From the NCBI RefSeq assembly GCF_024721315.2, contig NZ_JANFAK020000027.1, positions 1 through 64,000 of the forward strand: 64,000 nucleotides of DNA, read 5' to 3'. This DNA comes from Streptomyces sp. Isolate_45. Lineage in GTDB: Bacteria; Actinomycetota; Actinomycetes; Streptomycetales; Streptomycetaceae. The position numbers and the translations under genes are program-made. The notes under the pieces are model-generated. The model did no database searches, was not told the origin of the DNA, and was given only the letters and a program-made list of their open reading frames with translations. Shown in pieces: positions 53,558-61,793 of this stretch; position 1 is the stretch's first letter; the number at the start of each line of letters is the position of its first letter.

Positions 53558-54730
53558 TCAGGAGCCCGTGGAGTCCCGCGAGAAGCCGAGTCGGGTGCGC
53601 AGGGGCACCCGCTCGTCGGCGGCGACCGCGGCCGCGCCGTCCGTGACGGTCTCGTAGACCGCGAGGATGTCCGCGCCGACCGTCGACCAGTCGAAGCGCC
53701 GTACGTGGGCGGAGCCGCGCGCGCTCAGTTCGGCCCGCCGGGCCGGGTCGCGGAGGAGGGCGATGGCCGCGGCGGCCAGGGAGGCGGAGTCCTCGTTCGC
53801 GAAGAGTTCGCCGGCCGCGCCCTGGTCCAGGACCTGGGCGAAGGCGTCGAGGTCGGAGGCCAGGACGGCGGCTCCCGCGGACAGCGCCTCGACCAGGATG
53901 ATCCCGAAGCTCTCGCCGCCGGTGTTGGGGGCGACGTAGACGTCCACGCTGCGCAGCAGGCGGGCCTTGTCCTCGTCGGAGACCATCCCGAGGAACTCCA
54001 CGCGGGAGCGCAGTTCCGCGGGCAGGGAGGCGACCGCCTCCTCCTCGTCGCCGCGGCCCGCGACCAGCAGGCGTACGTCGGGGCAGGCCTCGACGATCCG
54101 CGGGAAGGCGGCCATCAGGACGGGCAGGCCCTTGCGGGGTTCGTCGATGCGGCCGATGAAGCCGAGCGTCTGCCCGCCCCACTCCGCCTTGGGATCGGCG
54201 TCGGCGAAGAAGTCGACGTCCACCCCGTTCGGGATGACGACGGCGTCCCCGCCCAGGTGCTCCACGAGGGTGCGCCGGGCGTACTCGCTGACCGCGATCC
54301 GCGCGCTGATCTTCTCCAGGGCCGGCTGGAGGATCGGGTACGCGGCGATCATGGCGCGGGAACGGGGGTTGGAGGTGTGGAAGGTGGCCACGATCGGGCC
54401 CTGGGCGGCCCAGCAGGACAGCAGCCCCAGCGAGGGGGAGGCCGGCTCGTGGATGTGGATGACGTCGAAGACCCCGTCGTGCAGCCAGCGCCGTACGCGG
54501 GCGGCCGACAGGAAGCCGAAGTTCAGCCGGGCGACGGACCCGTTGTAGGGCACCGGCACCGCCCGTCCCGCCGAGACCACGTAGGGCGGCAGGGGGGTCT
54601 CGTCGTCGGCCGGGGCCAGCACCGACACCTCGTGACCGAGGCGGATCAGGTGTTCCGCAAGGTCACGGATGTGGAACTGGACGCCGCCCGGGACGTCCCA
54701 CGAGTACGGGCACACGATGCCGATCTTCAC
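53558..54730 (-). CDS. pimA: phosphatidylinositol alpha-mannosyltransferase (PimA-like)
   Basis: GT4 glycosyltransferase adding the first mannose from GDP-mannose to phosphatidylinositol. The 390-residue protein has the N-domain GIVCPYSWDVPGGVQFHIRDLAEHLIRLGHEV with its Gly-rich loop, IHIHEPASPSLGLL, PNGVDVDFF, FIGRIDEPRKGL, and the GT-B donor-site APNTGGESFGIILVEALSAG. GTG start at 54730 overlaps the stop of the acyltransferase by 1 nt (TAGTG). pgsA-acyltransferase-pimA is the known order of phosphatidylinositol mannoside genes in mycobacteria. Confidence 0.92.
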   Translation of the reverse strand: MKIGIVCPYSWDVPGGVQFHIRDLAEHLIRLGHEVSVLAPADDETPLPPYVVSAGRAVPVPYNGSVARLNFGFLSAARVRRWLHDGVFDVIHIHEPASPSLGLLSCWAAQGPIVATFHTSNPRSRAMIAAYPILQPALEKISARIAVSEYARRTLVEHLGGDAVVIPNGVDVDFFADADPKAEWGGQTLGFIGRIDEPRKGLPVLMAAFPRIVEACPDVRLLVAGRGDEEEAVASLPAELRSRVEFLGMVSDEDKARLLRSVDVYVAPNTGGESFGIILVEALSAGAAVLASDLDAFAQVLDQGAAGELFANEDSASLAAAAIALLRDPARRAELSARGSAHVRRFDWSTVGADILAVYETVTDGAAAVAADERVPLRTRLGFSRDSTGS

Positions 54731-55632
54731 TACGGGCGCTCCTCCAGGTCGTCCAGCCACAGCCGTTGCAGCATGTGCCAGTCCTGCGGGTGTTCGGCGA
54801 TGCCCTCGGCGAAGGCGTCCGCGACGGCCTGCGTCATCGTGGCGGTCTTCTCGATCCGCGTCCCGGTCCCGGGCACCGGGACCTCGGGGTGGATCCGGCC
54901 GTACATCGTCGGCGAGTCCCCGTAGTGCAGGGTCGCCGGGAGCAGCACCGCCCCCGTCTGCTGGGCCAGCAGGGCGGGCCCGGCGGGCATGCGGGCGGTG
55001 GCGCCGAAGAAGTCCACCTCGACGCCGGAGGACGACAGGTCCCGGTCCGCGACGAGGCAGACGAGGCCGCCGGAGCGCAGCCGGCGGGCCAGGGTGCCGA
55101 AGGCGGCGCCACCGCTGTGCGGCAGGACCTCCATGCCGAGGCTCTCCCGGTAGGCCACGAAGCGGTCGTAGAGCGACTCGGGCTTGAGCCGTTCGGCGAC
55201 CGTGGTGAACGGCACGCCGATGTGGCCGATGGCCCAGGCGCCGGCGAGGTCCCAGTTGGCCAGGTGGGGCAGGGCGACGACGACCCCGCGCCCACTGGCG
55301 AGGGCTTCGCGCAGCAGGTGCTCGTCCTGGAACAGGACTTCCTTGCCGAAGCGTTCCGGGTTCATCGTCGGCAGCCGGAAGGATTCCATCCAGTAGCGCA
55401 TGTACGAGCGCATGCCGGCCTTGGACAGTTCCCGCAGCCGCTCGGGCGAGGCTTCCGGGACCACCCTGGCCAGGTTGGACTCCAGCCGGAGCACGCTCTT
55501 GCCGCGGCGCTTCCAGACCACGTCCGCGATCTTGCGGCCGAGGGCGACCGCGGCCGGCTCCGGGAGCTTCTTCACCCCCGCCCAGCCGAGTCCGTAGAGG
55601 CCGTCGACCAGCTTGTCCTGCGCCGTGCCCAT
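54730..55632 (-). CDS. phosphatidylinositol mannoside acyltransferase-like protein
   Basis: Lysophospholipid/lipid A-type acyltransferase (LpxL/HtrB-like fold), the likely PatA counterpart that acylates mannosylated phosphatidylinositol. The 300-residue protein has GRGVVVALPHLANWDLAGAWA with the catalytic His-X4-Asp (HLANWD), RSGGLVCLVADRDLSSSGVEVDFFG, and ARMPAGPALLAQQTGAVLLPATLHY. ATG start at 55632, 1-nt overlap with pgsA. No signal peptide; likely membrane-associated. Confidence 0.9.
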   Translation of the reverse strand: MGTAQDKLVDGLYGLGWAGVKKLPEPAAVALGRKIADVVWKRRGKSVLRLESNLARVVPEASPERLRELSKAGMRSYMRYWMESFRLPTMNPERFGKEVLFQDEHLLREALASGRGVVVALPHLANWDLAGAWAIGHIGVPFTTVAERLKPESLYDRFVAYRESLGMEVLPHSGGAAFGTLARRLRSGGLVCLVADRDLSSSGVEVDFFGATARMPAGPALLAQQTGAVLLPATLHYGDSPTMYGRIHPEVPVPGTGTRIEKTATMTQAVADAFAEGIAEHPQDWHMLQRLWLDDLEERP

Positions 55633-56315
55633 CAGGTGGTACCGCTCTCGGTGGAGGTCTGGGGTCCGGCGGCTGCCTCGGCGGCGTCGGCCTCGGCCGC
55701 TTCCCGGCGTACGGTGACCACCCGCTGGATCAGGGTGACGAGCGAGCCGACGGCGACGACCCACAGCGCGATCGGCAGCAGGACGCCGATCCACGAGGGC
55801 ACCCCGAAGGTCTGCAGGCCGGACAGGCCCGCCGCGACCAGGGAGATCACCAGCCGCTCGGCCCGTTCGATGAGCCCGTTGACGGCGACCGGAAGCCCGA
55901 TCGACTCGCCGCGGGCCTTGGTGTAGGAGACCACCTGGCCGCTGGCCAGGCAGAAGATGGCCACCGCGCAGAGGGCGTTGTCGTTCCCGGAGCCCGCGTA
56001 CCAGAGCGCGAGCCCGCCGAAGATCGCCGCGTCCGCCACCCGGTCGAGGGTCGAGTCGAGGAACGCGCCCCACCGGCTGGAGACGCCGGCCTGGCGGGCC
56101 ATGTTCCCGTCCACCAGGTCGGAGAACACGAAGAGGGTGATGGTGATCGTGCCCCAGAAGAACTCGCCCCTGGGGAAGAAGACCAGCGCTCCGGCCACCA
56201 CGCCGGCGGTGCCGATCAGGGTGACCGCGTCGGGGCTCACCCCCCGACGGAGGAGGAACGCGGCGAACGGCGTGAGAACACGCGTGAAGAATGCACGCGC
56301 GTACTTGTTCAGCAT
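55632..56315 (-). CDS. pgsA: phosphatidylinositol phosphate synthase (CDP-alcohol phosphotransferase)
   Basis: Integral-membrane enzyme joining CDP-diacylglycerol to inositol phosphate; actinobacteria make PI this way. The 227-residue protein has the CDP-alcohol signature in full: Asp66, Asp69-Gly70, Ala73-Arg74, Gly83, Asp87 and Asp91 (SDLVDGNMARQAGVSSRWG and FLDSTLDRVAD), and about six membrane helices. The C-terminal tail is Ala/Glu-rich and cytoplasmic. ATG start at 56315. Confidence 0.93.
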   Translation of the reverse strand: MLNKYARAFFTRVLTPFAAFLLRRGVSPDAVTLIGTAGVVAGALVFFPRGEFFWGTITITLFVFSDLVDGNMARQAGVSSRWGAFLDSTLDRVADAAIFGGLALWYAGSGNDNALCAVAIFCLASGQVVSYTKARGESIGLPVAVNGLIERAERLVISLVAAGLSGLQTFGVPSWIGVLLPIALWVVAVGSLVTLIQRVVTVRREAAEADAAEAAAGPQTSTESGTT

Positions 56316-56558
56316 GGCCTTCCCGGAGGGTCGCTGGGCCGCACGGCCACCACGGCCACCGGCTGGCCCATCGTAGCCGGCGCCCGGGGCCCGCACGGCC
56401 GCGCACCCACCGGTTCGCTCCCGGGAATCCGCCCGGAGGGTCCGGTTCACGCCCCGGGCCGGCGCGGGTACGACGTATGGACGCAGTGTGACGGCGGTGC
56501 AAAGCTCGAAGGACCCCGATCACCCCTCCTCACCGCGACACCGGGAGGCAAGAGCATC

Positions 56559-58763
56559 ATGGGAGCCACATCACACCAAGCCGGGGCCGCCGGCAGGGCA
56601 CTGACGGCCGACCGCCCCGCTTCCGTACGGAACGTCGTGCTGGTCGGCCACAGCGGCGCCGGGAAGACCACCCTGGTCGAGGCGCTGGCCCTGACCTCCG
56701 GGGCCGTGAACAGGGCCGGCCGGGTCGAGGACGGCACGTCCGTCTCCGACTACGACGAGATCGAGCAACGCCGCCACCGGTCCGTCCAGCTCTCGCTGGT
56801 CCCCGTCGAATGGGCCGGAATCAAGATCAACATCCTGGACACTCCCGGATACGCCGACTTCGTCGGAGAACTCAGGGCCGGTCTGCGCGCCGCGGACGCG
56901 GCCCTCTTCGTCGTCTCGGCCTCGGACGGCATCGACGGGGCCACCCGGATGGTCTGGGACGAATGCGAGGCCGTCGGCATGCCGCGCGCCATCGTCGTCA
57001 CCCATTTGGAGGCAGCCCGCGCCGACTACGCGCAGATGACCGACATCTGCGGGGAGATCTTCGGCGGGGACGACCCGGACGCCGTCCTCCCCCTGTACCT
57101 ACCGCTGCACGGACCGGCCGGCGCCGACGGCCACGCCCCCGTCACCGGCCTGCTGGGCCTGCTCTCCCGCCGCGTCCACGACTACGGGTCGGGCGAGCGC
57201 GTCGAGCGCGACCCGGACCCCGCCGAGCTCGCCCTCATCGACGCCGCCCGCTCCCGCCTCATCGAGGGGATCATCGCGGAGAGCGAGGACGAGGGCCTGA
57301 TGGACCGCTACCTCGCCGGGGCGGACATCGACCTGAAGACCCTGGTCGACGACCTGGAACGGGCCGTCGCGCGCGGCACCTTCCACCCCGTCCTGATGGC
57401 CGCCCCCGCCGCCGACGGCGCGCGCCAGGGCCTCGGCACCGTGGAGCTCCTCGAACTGATCACGGGCGGCTTCCCCACCCCCCTGGAACGCGCCCCGATC
57501 ACCGTCACCTCCCCCGACGGCACCCCGCGCCCCGCCGCCGGCTGCGATCCCGCCGGGCCGCTGCTCGCCGAGGTCGTCAAGACCTCCTCCGACCCGTACG
57601 TCGGCCGCGTCTCCCTCGTCCGCGTCTTCTCCGGCACCCTGCGCCCCGAGCAGGCCGTCCACGTCAGCGGGCACGGCCTCGCGGACCGCGGCCACGAGGA
57701 CCACGACCTCGACGAGCGGACCGGCGCCCTCACCTCACCCTTCGGCAAGCAGCAGCGCATCCTCGGCCAGTGCGTCGCGGGCGACCTCGCCTGCGTGGCG
57801 AAACTCACCCGCGCCGAGACCGGGGACACGCTCTCCGCCAAGGAGGACCCGCTCCTGATGGAGCCCTGGCCGATGCCGGAGCCGCTGCTCCCCCTGGCCA
57901 TCGAGGCCCACAGCAAGGCCGACGAGGACAAGCTCTCCCAGGGGCTGGCCCGCCTCGTCGCCGAGGACCCCACCATGCGGCTGGAGCAGAACCCGCACAC
58001 CCACCAGCTCGTCCTGTGGTGCCTCGGCGAGGCCCACCAGGACGTCGCGCTGGAGCGGCTGCGGAGCCGCTACGGAGTCCAGGTCGACCCCGTCCCGCAC
58101 AGGATGAGCCTGCGCGAGACCTTCGGCGCCAAGGCCACCGGGCGCGGCCGGCACGTCAAGCAGTCCGGCGGCCACGGCCAGTTCGCCATCTGCGAGATCG
58201 AGGTCGAGCCGCTGCCGCCCGGCAGCGGGATCGAGTTCGTCGACAAGGTCGTCGGCGGCTCGGTCCCCCGCCAGTTCATCCCGTCCGTGGAGAAGGGCGT
58301 CCGCGCCCAGGCCGCCCGCGGGCTGGCGACGGGCCATCCGCTGGTCGACGTACGGATCATCCTGCGCGACGGCAAGGCGCACTCCGTGGACTCCTCCGAC
58401 GCCGCGTTCCAGACCGCGGGCGCCCTGGCCCTGCGCGAGGCCGCCGCCGACGCCGCGATCCACCTCCTGGAGCCCGTCGCCGAGCTCGACGTCCTCGTCC
58501 CCGACGAGTACGTCGGCCCGGTCATGAGCGACCTCGCCGGCCGCCGGGGCCGCGTCGTCGGCACCGAGCAGGCGGGCGCCGGCCGGACCCGGGTGCGCGC
58601 CGAGGTCCCGGAGATCGAGATCGACCGGTACGCCGTGGACCTGCGCTCCGTCTCGCACGGCACGGGCCGGTTCACGCGGGCGTACGCCCGGCACGAAGCG
58701 ATGCCGGCGCCGATCGCGGACAAGGTGCGCGAACAGACCGAGAAGGGAAGCCGTCTGACATAG
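56559..58763 (+). CDS. EF-G-like GTPase (EF-G2/FusA2 type)
   Basis: 734 residues with the EF-G five-domain layout: G1 GHSGAGKTT (30-38), G3 DTPGYADF (94-101), domain II (about 320-400), and the C-terminal III-V domains with HVKQSGGHGQFAICEIEV and GGSVPRQFIPSVEKG. The G4 position is THLE instead of NKxD, and the switch-I segment reads EQRRHRSV. Such paralogues occur beside canonical EF-G in actinobacteria; the mycobacterial one binds GTP but has not been shown to translocate. ATG start at 56559 with GGAGG upstream. It lies divergent from pgsA. Confidence 0.9.
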   Translation: MGATSHQAGAAGRALTADRPASVRNVVLVGHSGAGKTTLVEALALTSGAVNRAGRVEDGTSVSDYDEIEQRRHRSVQLSLVPVEWAGIKINILDTPGYADFVGELRAGLRAADAALFVVSASDGIDGATRMVWDECEAVGMPRAIVVTHLEAARADYAQMTDICGEIFGGDDPDAVLPLYLPLHGPAGADGHAPVTGLLGLLSRRVHDYGSGERVERDPDPAELALIDAARSRLIEGIIAESEDEGLMDRYLAGADIDLKTLVDDLERAVARGTFHPVLMAAPAADGARQGLGTVELLELITGGFPTPLERAPITVTSPDGTPRPAAGCDPAGPLLAEVVKTSSDPYVGRVSLVRVFSGTLRPEQAVHVSGHGLADRGHEDHDLDERTGALTSPFGKQQRILGQCVAGDLACVAKLTRAETGDTLSAKEDPLLMEPWPMPEPLLPLAIEAHSKADEDKLSQGLARLVAEDPTMRLEQNPHTHQLVLWCLGEAHQDVALERLRSRYGVQVDPVPHRMSLRETFGAKATGRGRHVKQSGGHGQFAICEIEVEPLPPGSGIEFVDKVVGGSVPRQFIPSVEKGVRAQAARGLATGHPLVDVRIILRDGKAHSVDSSDAAFQTAGALALREAAADAAIHLLEPVAELDVLVPDEYVGPVMSDLAGRRGRVVGTEQAGAGRTRVRAEVPEIEIDRYAVDLRSVSHGTGRFTRAYARHEAMPAPIADKVREQTEKGSRLT

Positions 58764-58774
58764 CGCCAGGGCGA

Positions 58775-58806
58775 CCGCCCATCCAACCGGCTTGCGGTGG
58801 GCGGTA
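58775..58806 (+). terminator. terminator after the EF-G-like gene
   Basis: ACCGCCCA/TGGGCGGT stem with an inner CCG/CGG pair, followed by ATTT, 12 nt past the stop. Confidence 0.6.
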
Positions 58807-58959
58807 TTTCCCTGTCCCATGACCATGGGGCGATGTACGCCGATAAGCTCTTCGGCGCGGCGGGGAGCACAACGCGCGACGCGACGGGGCAGCGGGCAGC
58901 GGGCCGCACGCCGCGGCGCGGCACGAGAACAGCACGACAAAGAGCACAGTGGCACGGCG

Positions 58960-60648
58960 ATGGGGGCAGCGGTGGCGGACGACGGATTCGACTTCAGGCC
59001 CGGGGCACAGATTCCTCTCCAGGGGGGCGGCGGCCAGACCGCGGCGACCAACGCGCTTGCCTCCGCCGCGTACCGCGACGGCGGCAAGGACACCAAGCTG
59101 TCCTCCATACTCGGGGCCAACAGCGAGCTGCACCCGGCCACCGTCAAGGAGGCCAAGCTCTCCCTCTTCGAACCGAACCTCGGGGAGGCCTTCTGCCGCG
59201 CGGTGGAGGCCCGCACCCTGGGCCCCGGCCGCAAGCCCCTCATCCAGTCCTTCGGCGCCGACCCGCAGACCGTGGTGGAGCACTGCCTGGCCGCCTCCCG
59301 CATCCGCAAGGACCGCGACCGTCGCCTGCGCATGATCACGCTGGTCTGCGGGGTGCTGTTCCTCCCCGGGACGCTGCTGTGGGTCGGCCTGTTCCAACTG
59401 CGCAAGTCCCTGTCGAAGGGCGAGGGCAGGAAGACGGGCTGGATCGGGACGGCGCTGCTCGTCGCCATCGCCCTCTTCGCCGCGATCCTGCTGTACCGGG
59501 TGATCAAGCGCGAGCCCGGCAGCGGCCTGCTGGAGCTCTACCTGCTCGGCTCGCTCGCCGCCCCGGTCATCGGCTGGTACCTGGCCCGCCGGATCTGCGA
59601 GAAAACCGCCGCCGACCTGCGGTCCCGCTGGGACGGCCTGCTCGGCGGCGGCGGCGTCGCCGCGAAGATCCCCGACGCGGTGCCCGGGAACCCCGACGAG
59701 AAGGCCCGCGAGGACCTGCGCCACCAGCTGGCGAAGCTCACCGCCGAGGACCGCAGCAACTCCGTGTTCTACGCGGGCCCCAAGGGCATCCTCGGCATGG
59801 GCACCCGTTGGGGCAGCTGGCAGATGGCCGAGGAACTGACCCCCGCGACCGAGGGCCACGAGATCCACCCCTTCCGCAGCTGGGACGTCATACGCGCGAT
59901 CGACACCCAGTTGCGCAAGCTGGAGCGCGGGCCGCTGCACACCGGCGGTTTCCCTGCGGCCTCCATCCAGCACTGGATCGTCACGCCCGTCGGCGAGGGC
60001 GCGGGCGAGGTGGCCCGACCGGCCGGCGAGAACGTCGACACCTTCATGGTGAAGCCGCACGAGATCACCCGGATCTGCAACGAGCAGCAGTTCAGCGCGG
60101 GCAACCGGCACTACCTGGGCATCCAGTACCCGCTCTGGGACGGCCAGCTCGTCATCACCATGCTGGTCACCGTCACCGTGCTCTACAAGACCCTGCGCGT
60201 GGACGTCACCGCCCACGCCCTCGGCCCCGTCCACGGCCTGTTCACCACCAAGTCGAAGGCCCCGGTGGTCGAGGTCCCGAAGTCCGTGCGCTTCTGGGAG
60301 ACCGTGGAACGTCCGCTGCGGCTCGTCGACGCCTCCGAGGTCGTCCGGCTGGCCGTGCGCGCGCCGCTGACCTGGTACCCCCCGTTGCTGGAGCACTTCG
60401 GCGGCAAGCTGGTCCTGCCCGAACCCTTCGGCCTGCGGCACGTCTGGGCCGGCTCGATGTGGCGCCACCGCTTCATGGCGGACGACGCGCTGCGCACGGT
60501 CGCCCCGGTGCTGCGGTCCGTGCACGCGGCGACGTTCAAGGTGCTGGAGGAGAACGGCGTCGACACCGACCGCTTCACCAACCGCTCCTCGATCATGAGC
60601 GGCCTGATCCAGGAGCCTTCCCCCCGCAAGGCGGACGTGTACGAGTAA
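58960..60648 (+). CDS. uncharacterised multi-segment membrane protein
   Basis: 562 residues; I do not recognise the family. Cytoplasmic-looking N-part (1-120, with FGADPQTVVEHCLAASRIRKDRDRRLR), then three predicted membrane helices (about 124-146, WIGTALLVAIALFAAILLYRVI, and ELYLLGSLAAPVIGWYLA), a large central region with HIPFRSWD-like segments and a fourth hydrophobic stretch (DGQLVITMLVTVTVLYKTL), then a hydrophilic C-part ending RKADVYE. No enzyme motif is visible. ATG 58960 has a weak ribosome site; GTG at 58972 is an alternative. It sits between the EF-G-like and DUF1992 genes. Confidence 0.7.
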   Translation: MGAAVADDGFDFRPGAQIPLQGGGGQTAATNALASAAYRDGGKDTKLSSILGANSELHPATVKEAKLSLFEPNLGEAFCRAVEARTLGPGRKPLIQSFGADPQTVVEHCLAASRIRKDRDRRLRMITLVCGVLFLPGTLLWVGLFQLRKSLSKGEGRKTGWIGTALLVAIALFAAILLYRVIKREPGSGLLELYLLGSLAAPVIGWYLARRICEKTAADLRSRWDGLLGGGGVAAKIPDAVPGNPDEKAREDLRHQLAKLTAEDRSNSVFYAGPKGILGMGTRWGSWQMAEELTPATEGHEIHPFRSWDVIRAIDTQLRKLERGPLHTGGFPAASIQHWIVTPVGEGAGEVARPAGENVDTFMVKPHEITRICNEQQFSAGNRHYLGIQYPLWDGQLVITMLVTVTVLYKTLRVDVTAHALGPVHGLFTTKSKAPVVEVPKSVRFWETVERPLRLVDASEVVRLAVRAPLTWYPPLLEHFGGKLVLPEPFGLRHVWAGSMWRHRFMADDALRTVAPVLRSVHAATFKVLEENGVDTDRFTNRSSIMSGLIQEPSPRKADVYE

Positions 60649-60696
60649 GTACGCTGGAGGAGTCCCGCCGCGGGCGGGGGAACCCGAGGAGGTGCC

Positions 60697-61098
60697 GTGA
60701 CCGAGCGCAAACCGCCCGGCGTCAGCTTCGAGTCCTTCGTCGACCGGCAGATCCGCGAGGCCGAGGCCCGGGGCGAATTCGAGAAGCTTCCGGGCTGGGG
60801 CAAGCCGATGGCCTCGCTCGACGCCCCGTACGACGAGCTGTGGTGGATCAAGGGGAAGATGCACCGCGAGGGCTTCTCCTCCCTGCCGCCCGCGCTCGCG
60901 CTGCGCAAGGAGGCCGAGGACGCCCTGGAGGCGGCCCGTGCGGCCCGTACCGAGCGTCAGGTACGGGCGGTCCTCACCGGGATCAACGAGAAGATCGCGG
61001 CGGCCCTGCGCATGCCCCCGCCGGGACCGCCGCTGAACCTGACCGAGTTCGACGTCGAGGCCGTCCTGGCCGAATGGCGCGCCGCCCGGCCGTCCTGA
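60697..61098 (+). CDS. DUF1992 (DnaJ-subfamily-C28-like) protein
   Basis: 133 residues matching the DUF1992 domain: VSFESFVDRQIREAEARGEFEKLPGWGKPM, then LWWIKGKMHREGFSSLPPALALRKEAED and RTERQVRAVLTGINEKIAAALR. In eukaryotes this domain is the non-J part of DNAJC28. Function unknown in bacteria. GTG start at 60697 with GAGGAGG 4-5 nt upstream. 48 nt after the membrane-protein stop, so likely co-transcribed. Confidence 0.88.
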   Translation: MTERKPPGVSFESFVDRQIREAEARGEFEKLPGWGKPMASLDAPYDELWWIKGKMHREGFSSLPPALALRKEAEDALEAARAARTERQVRAVLTGINEKIAAALRMPPPGPPLNLTEFDVEAVLAEWRAARPS

Positions 61099-61108
61099 GA
61101 ACGAAAGC

Positions 61109-61132
61109 GGGGCGGGCCGACGGGCCCGCCCC
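61109..61132. terminator. terminator between DUF1992 and HIT genes
   Basis: GGGGCGGGCC/GGCCCGCCCC, 10 bp with a 4-nt loop, between convergent genes; usable on both strands. Confidence 0.75.
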
Positions 61133-61152
61133 CTCGTACCGGCCGGTGCCGA

Positions 61153-61713
61153 CTAGTCGACCGGCCAGGCGTCCGAGAGCATCTGGCGGGTCTCCGCGAG
61201 GAGTTGCGGCAGCACCCTGGTGTGCCCGACGACCGGCATGAAGTTCGCGTCCCCGCCCCAGCGCGGCACGATGTGCTGGTGCAGGTGGGCCGCGATGCCG
61301 GCGCCGGCGGCCGCTCCCTGGTTCAGGCCGATGTTGAACCCGTGCGCCCCGGAGGCCTTGCGCAGCGCCGTCATGGCCCGCTTCGTCAGGTCGGCCAGCT
61401 CGGCCGTCTCGGGGCCGTCGAGCTCCGTGTAGTCGGCGACGTGCCGGTAGGGGACGACCAGCAGGTGGCCACCGTTGTAGGGGTAGAGGTTGAGCACCGC
61501 GTACACGTGCTCGCCCCGCGCCACGATCAGCCCGTCCTCGTCGGACATCTCCCGAAGCCCGCAGAAGGGACAGCCGTCCCCGGCCTCCGGGCCGGTCGGC
61601 TTGTTCTCCCCTTGGATGTAGGCCATCCGGTGGGGCGTCCACAGACGCTGGAACGCGTCCTGCGTGCCCACTCCGCCCTGCTGCTCCGGCTCAATCGTCA
61701 TGGGATGCAGCAT
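61153..61713 (-). CDS. HIT-domain hydrolase
   Basis: 186-residue histidine-triad protein that cleaves dinucleotides or nucleotide conjugates. It has the triad AHLHQHIVP near 145 and the Zn-binding-like CPFCGL pair Cys48/Cys51; NGGHLLVVPYRHVADYTEL fits the branch related to diadenosine polyphosphate hydrolases and AP4A phosphorylase. ATG at 61713 with GAGG just upstream (alternative ATG at 61701). It lies between thrS and the DUF1992 gene; in mycobacteria the counterpart neighbours pgsA. Confidence 0.93.
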   Translation of the reverse strand: MLHPMTIEPEQQGGVGTQDAFQRLWTPHRMAYIQGENKPTGPEAGDGCPFCGLREMSDEDGLIVARGEHVYAVLNLYPYNGGHLLVVPYRHVADYTELDGPETAELADLTKRAMTALRKASGAHGFNIGLNQGAAAGAGIAAHLHQHIVPRWGGDANFMPVVGHTRVLPQLLAETRQMLSDAWPVD

Positions 61714-61739
61714 ATGACCTCGCCCGCACGTACGAGGAA

Positions 61740-61771
61740 GGCCCCCGGAAAGTGATCACTTTCCGGGGGCC
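61740..61771 (-). terminator. thrS terminator
   Basis: Perfect 32-bp palindrome centred on TGATCA (stem GGCCCCCGGAAAG), 22 nt past the thrS stop. Confidence 0.9.
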
Positions 61772-61793
61772 CGCCGTGCCGTCGCGCCCGGGA

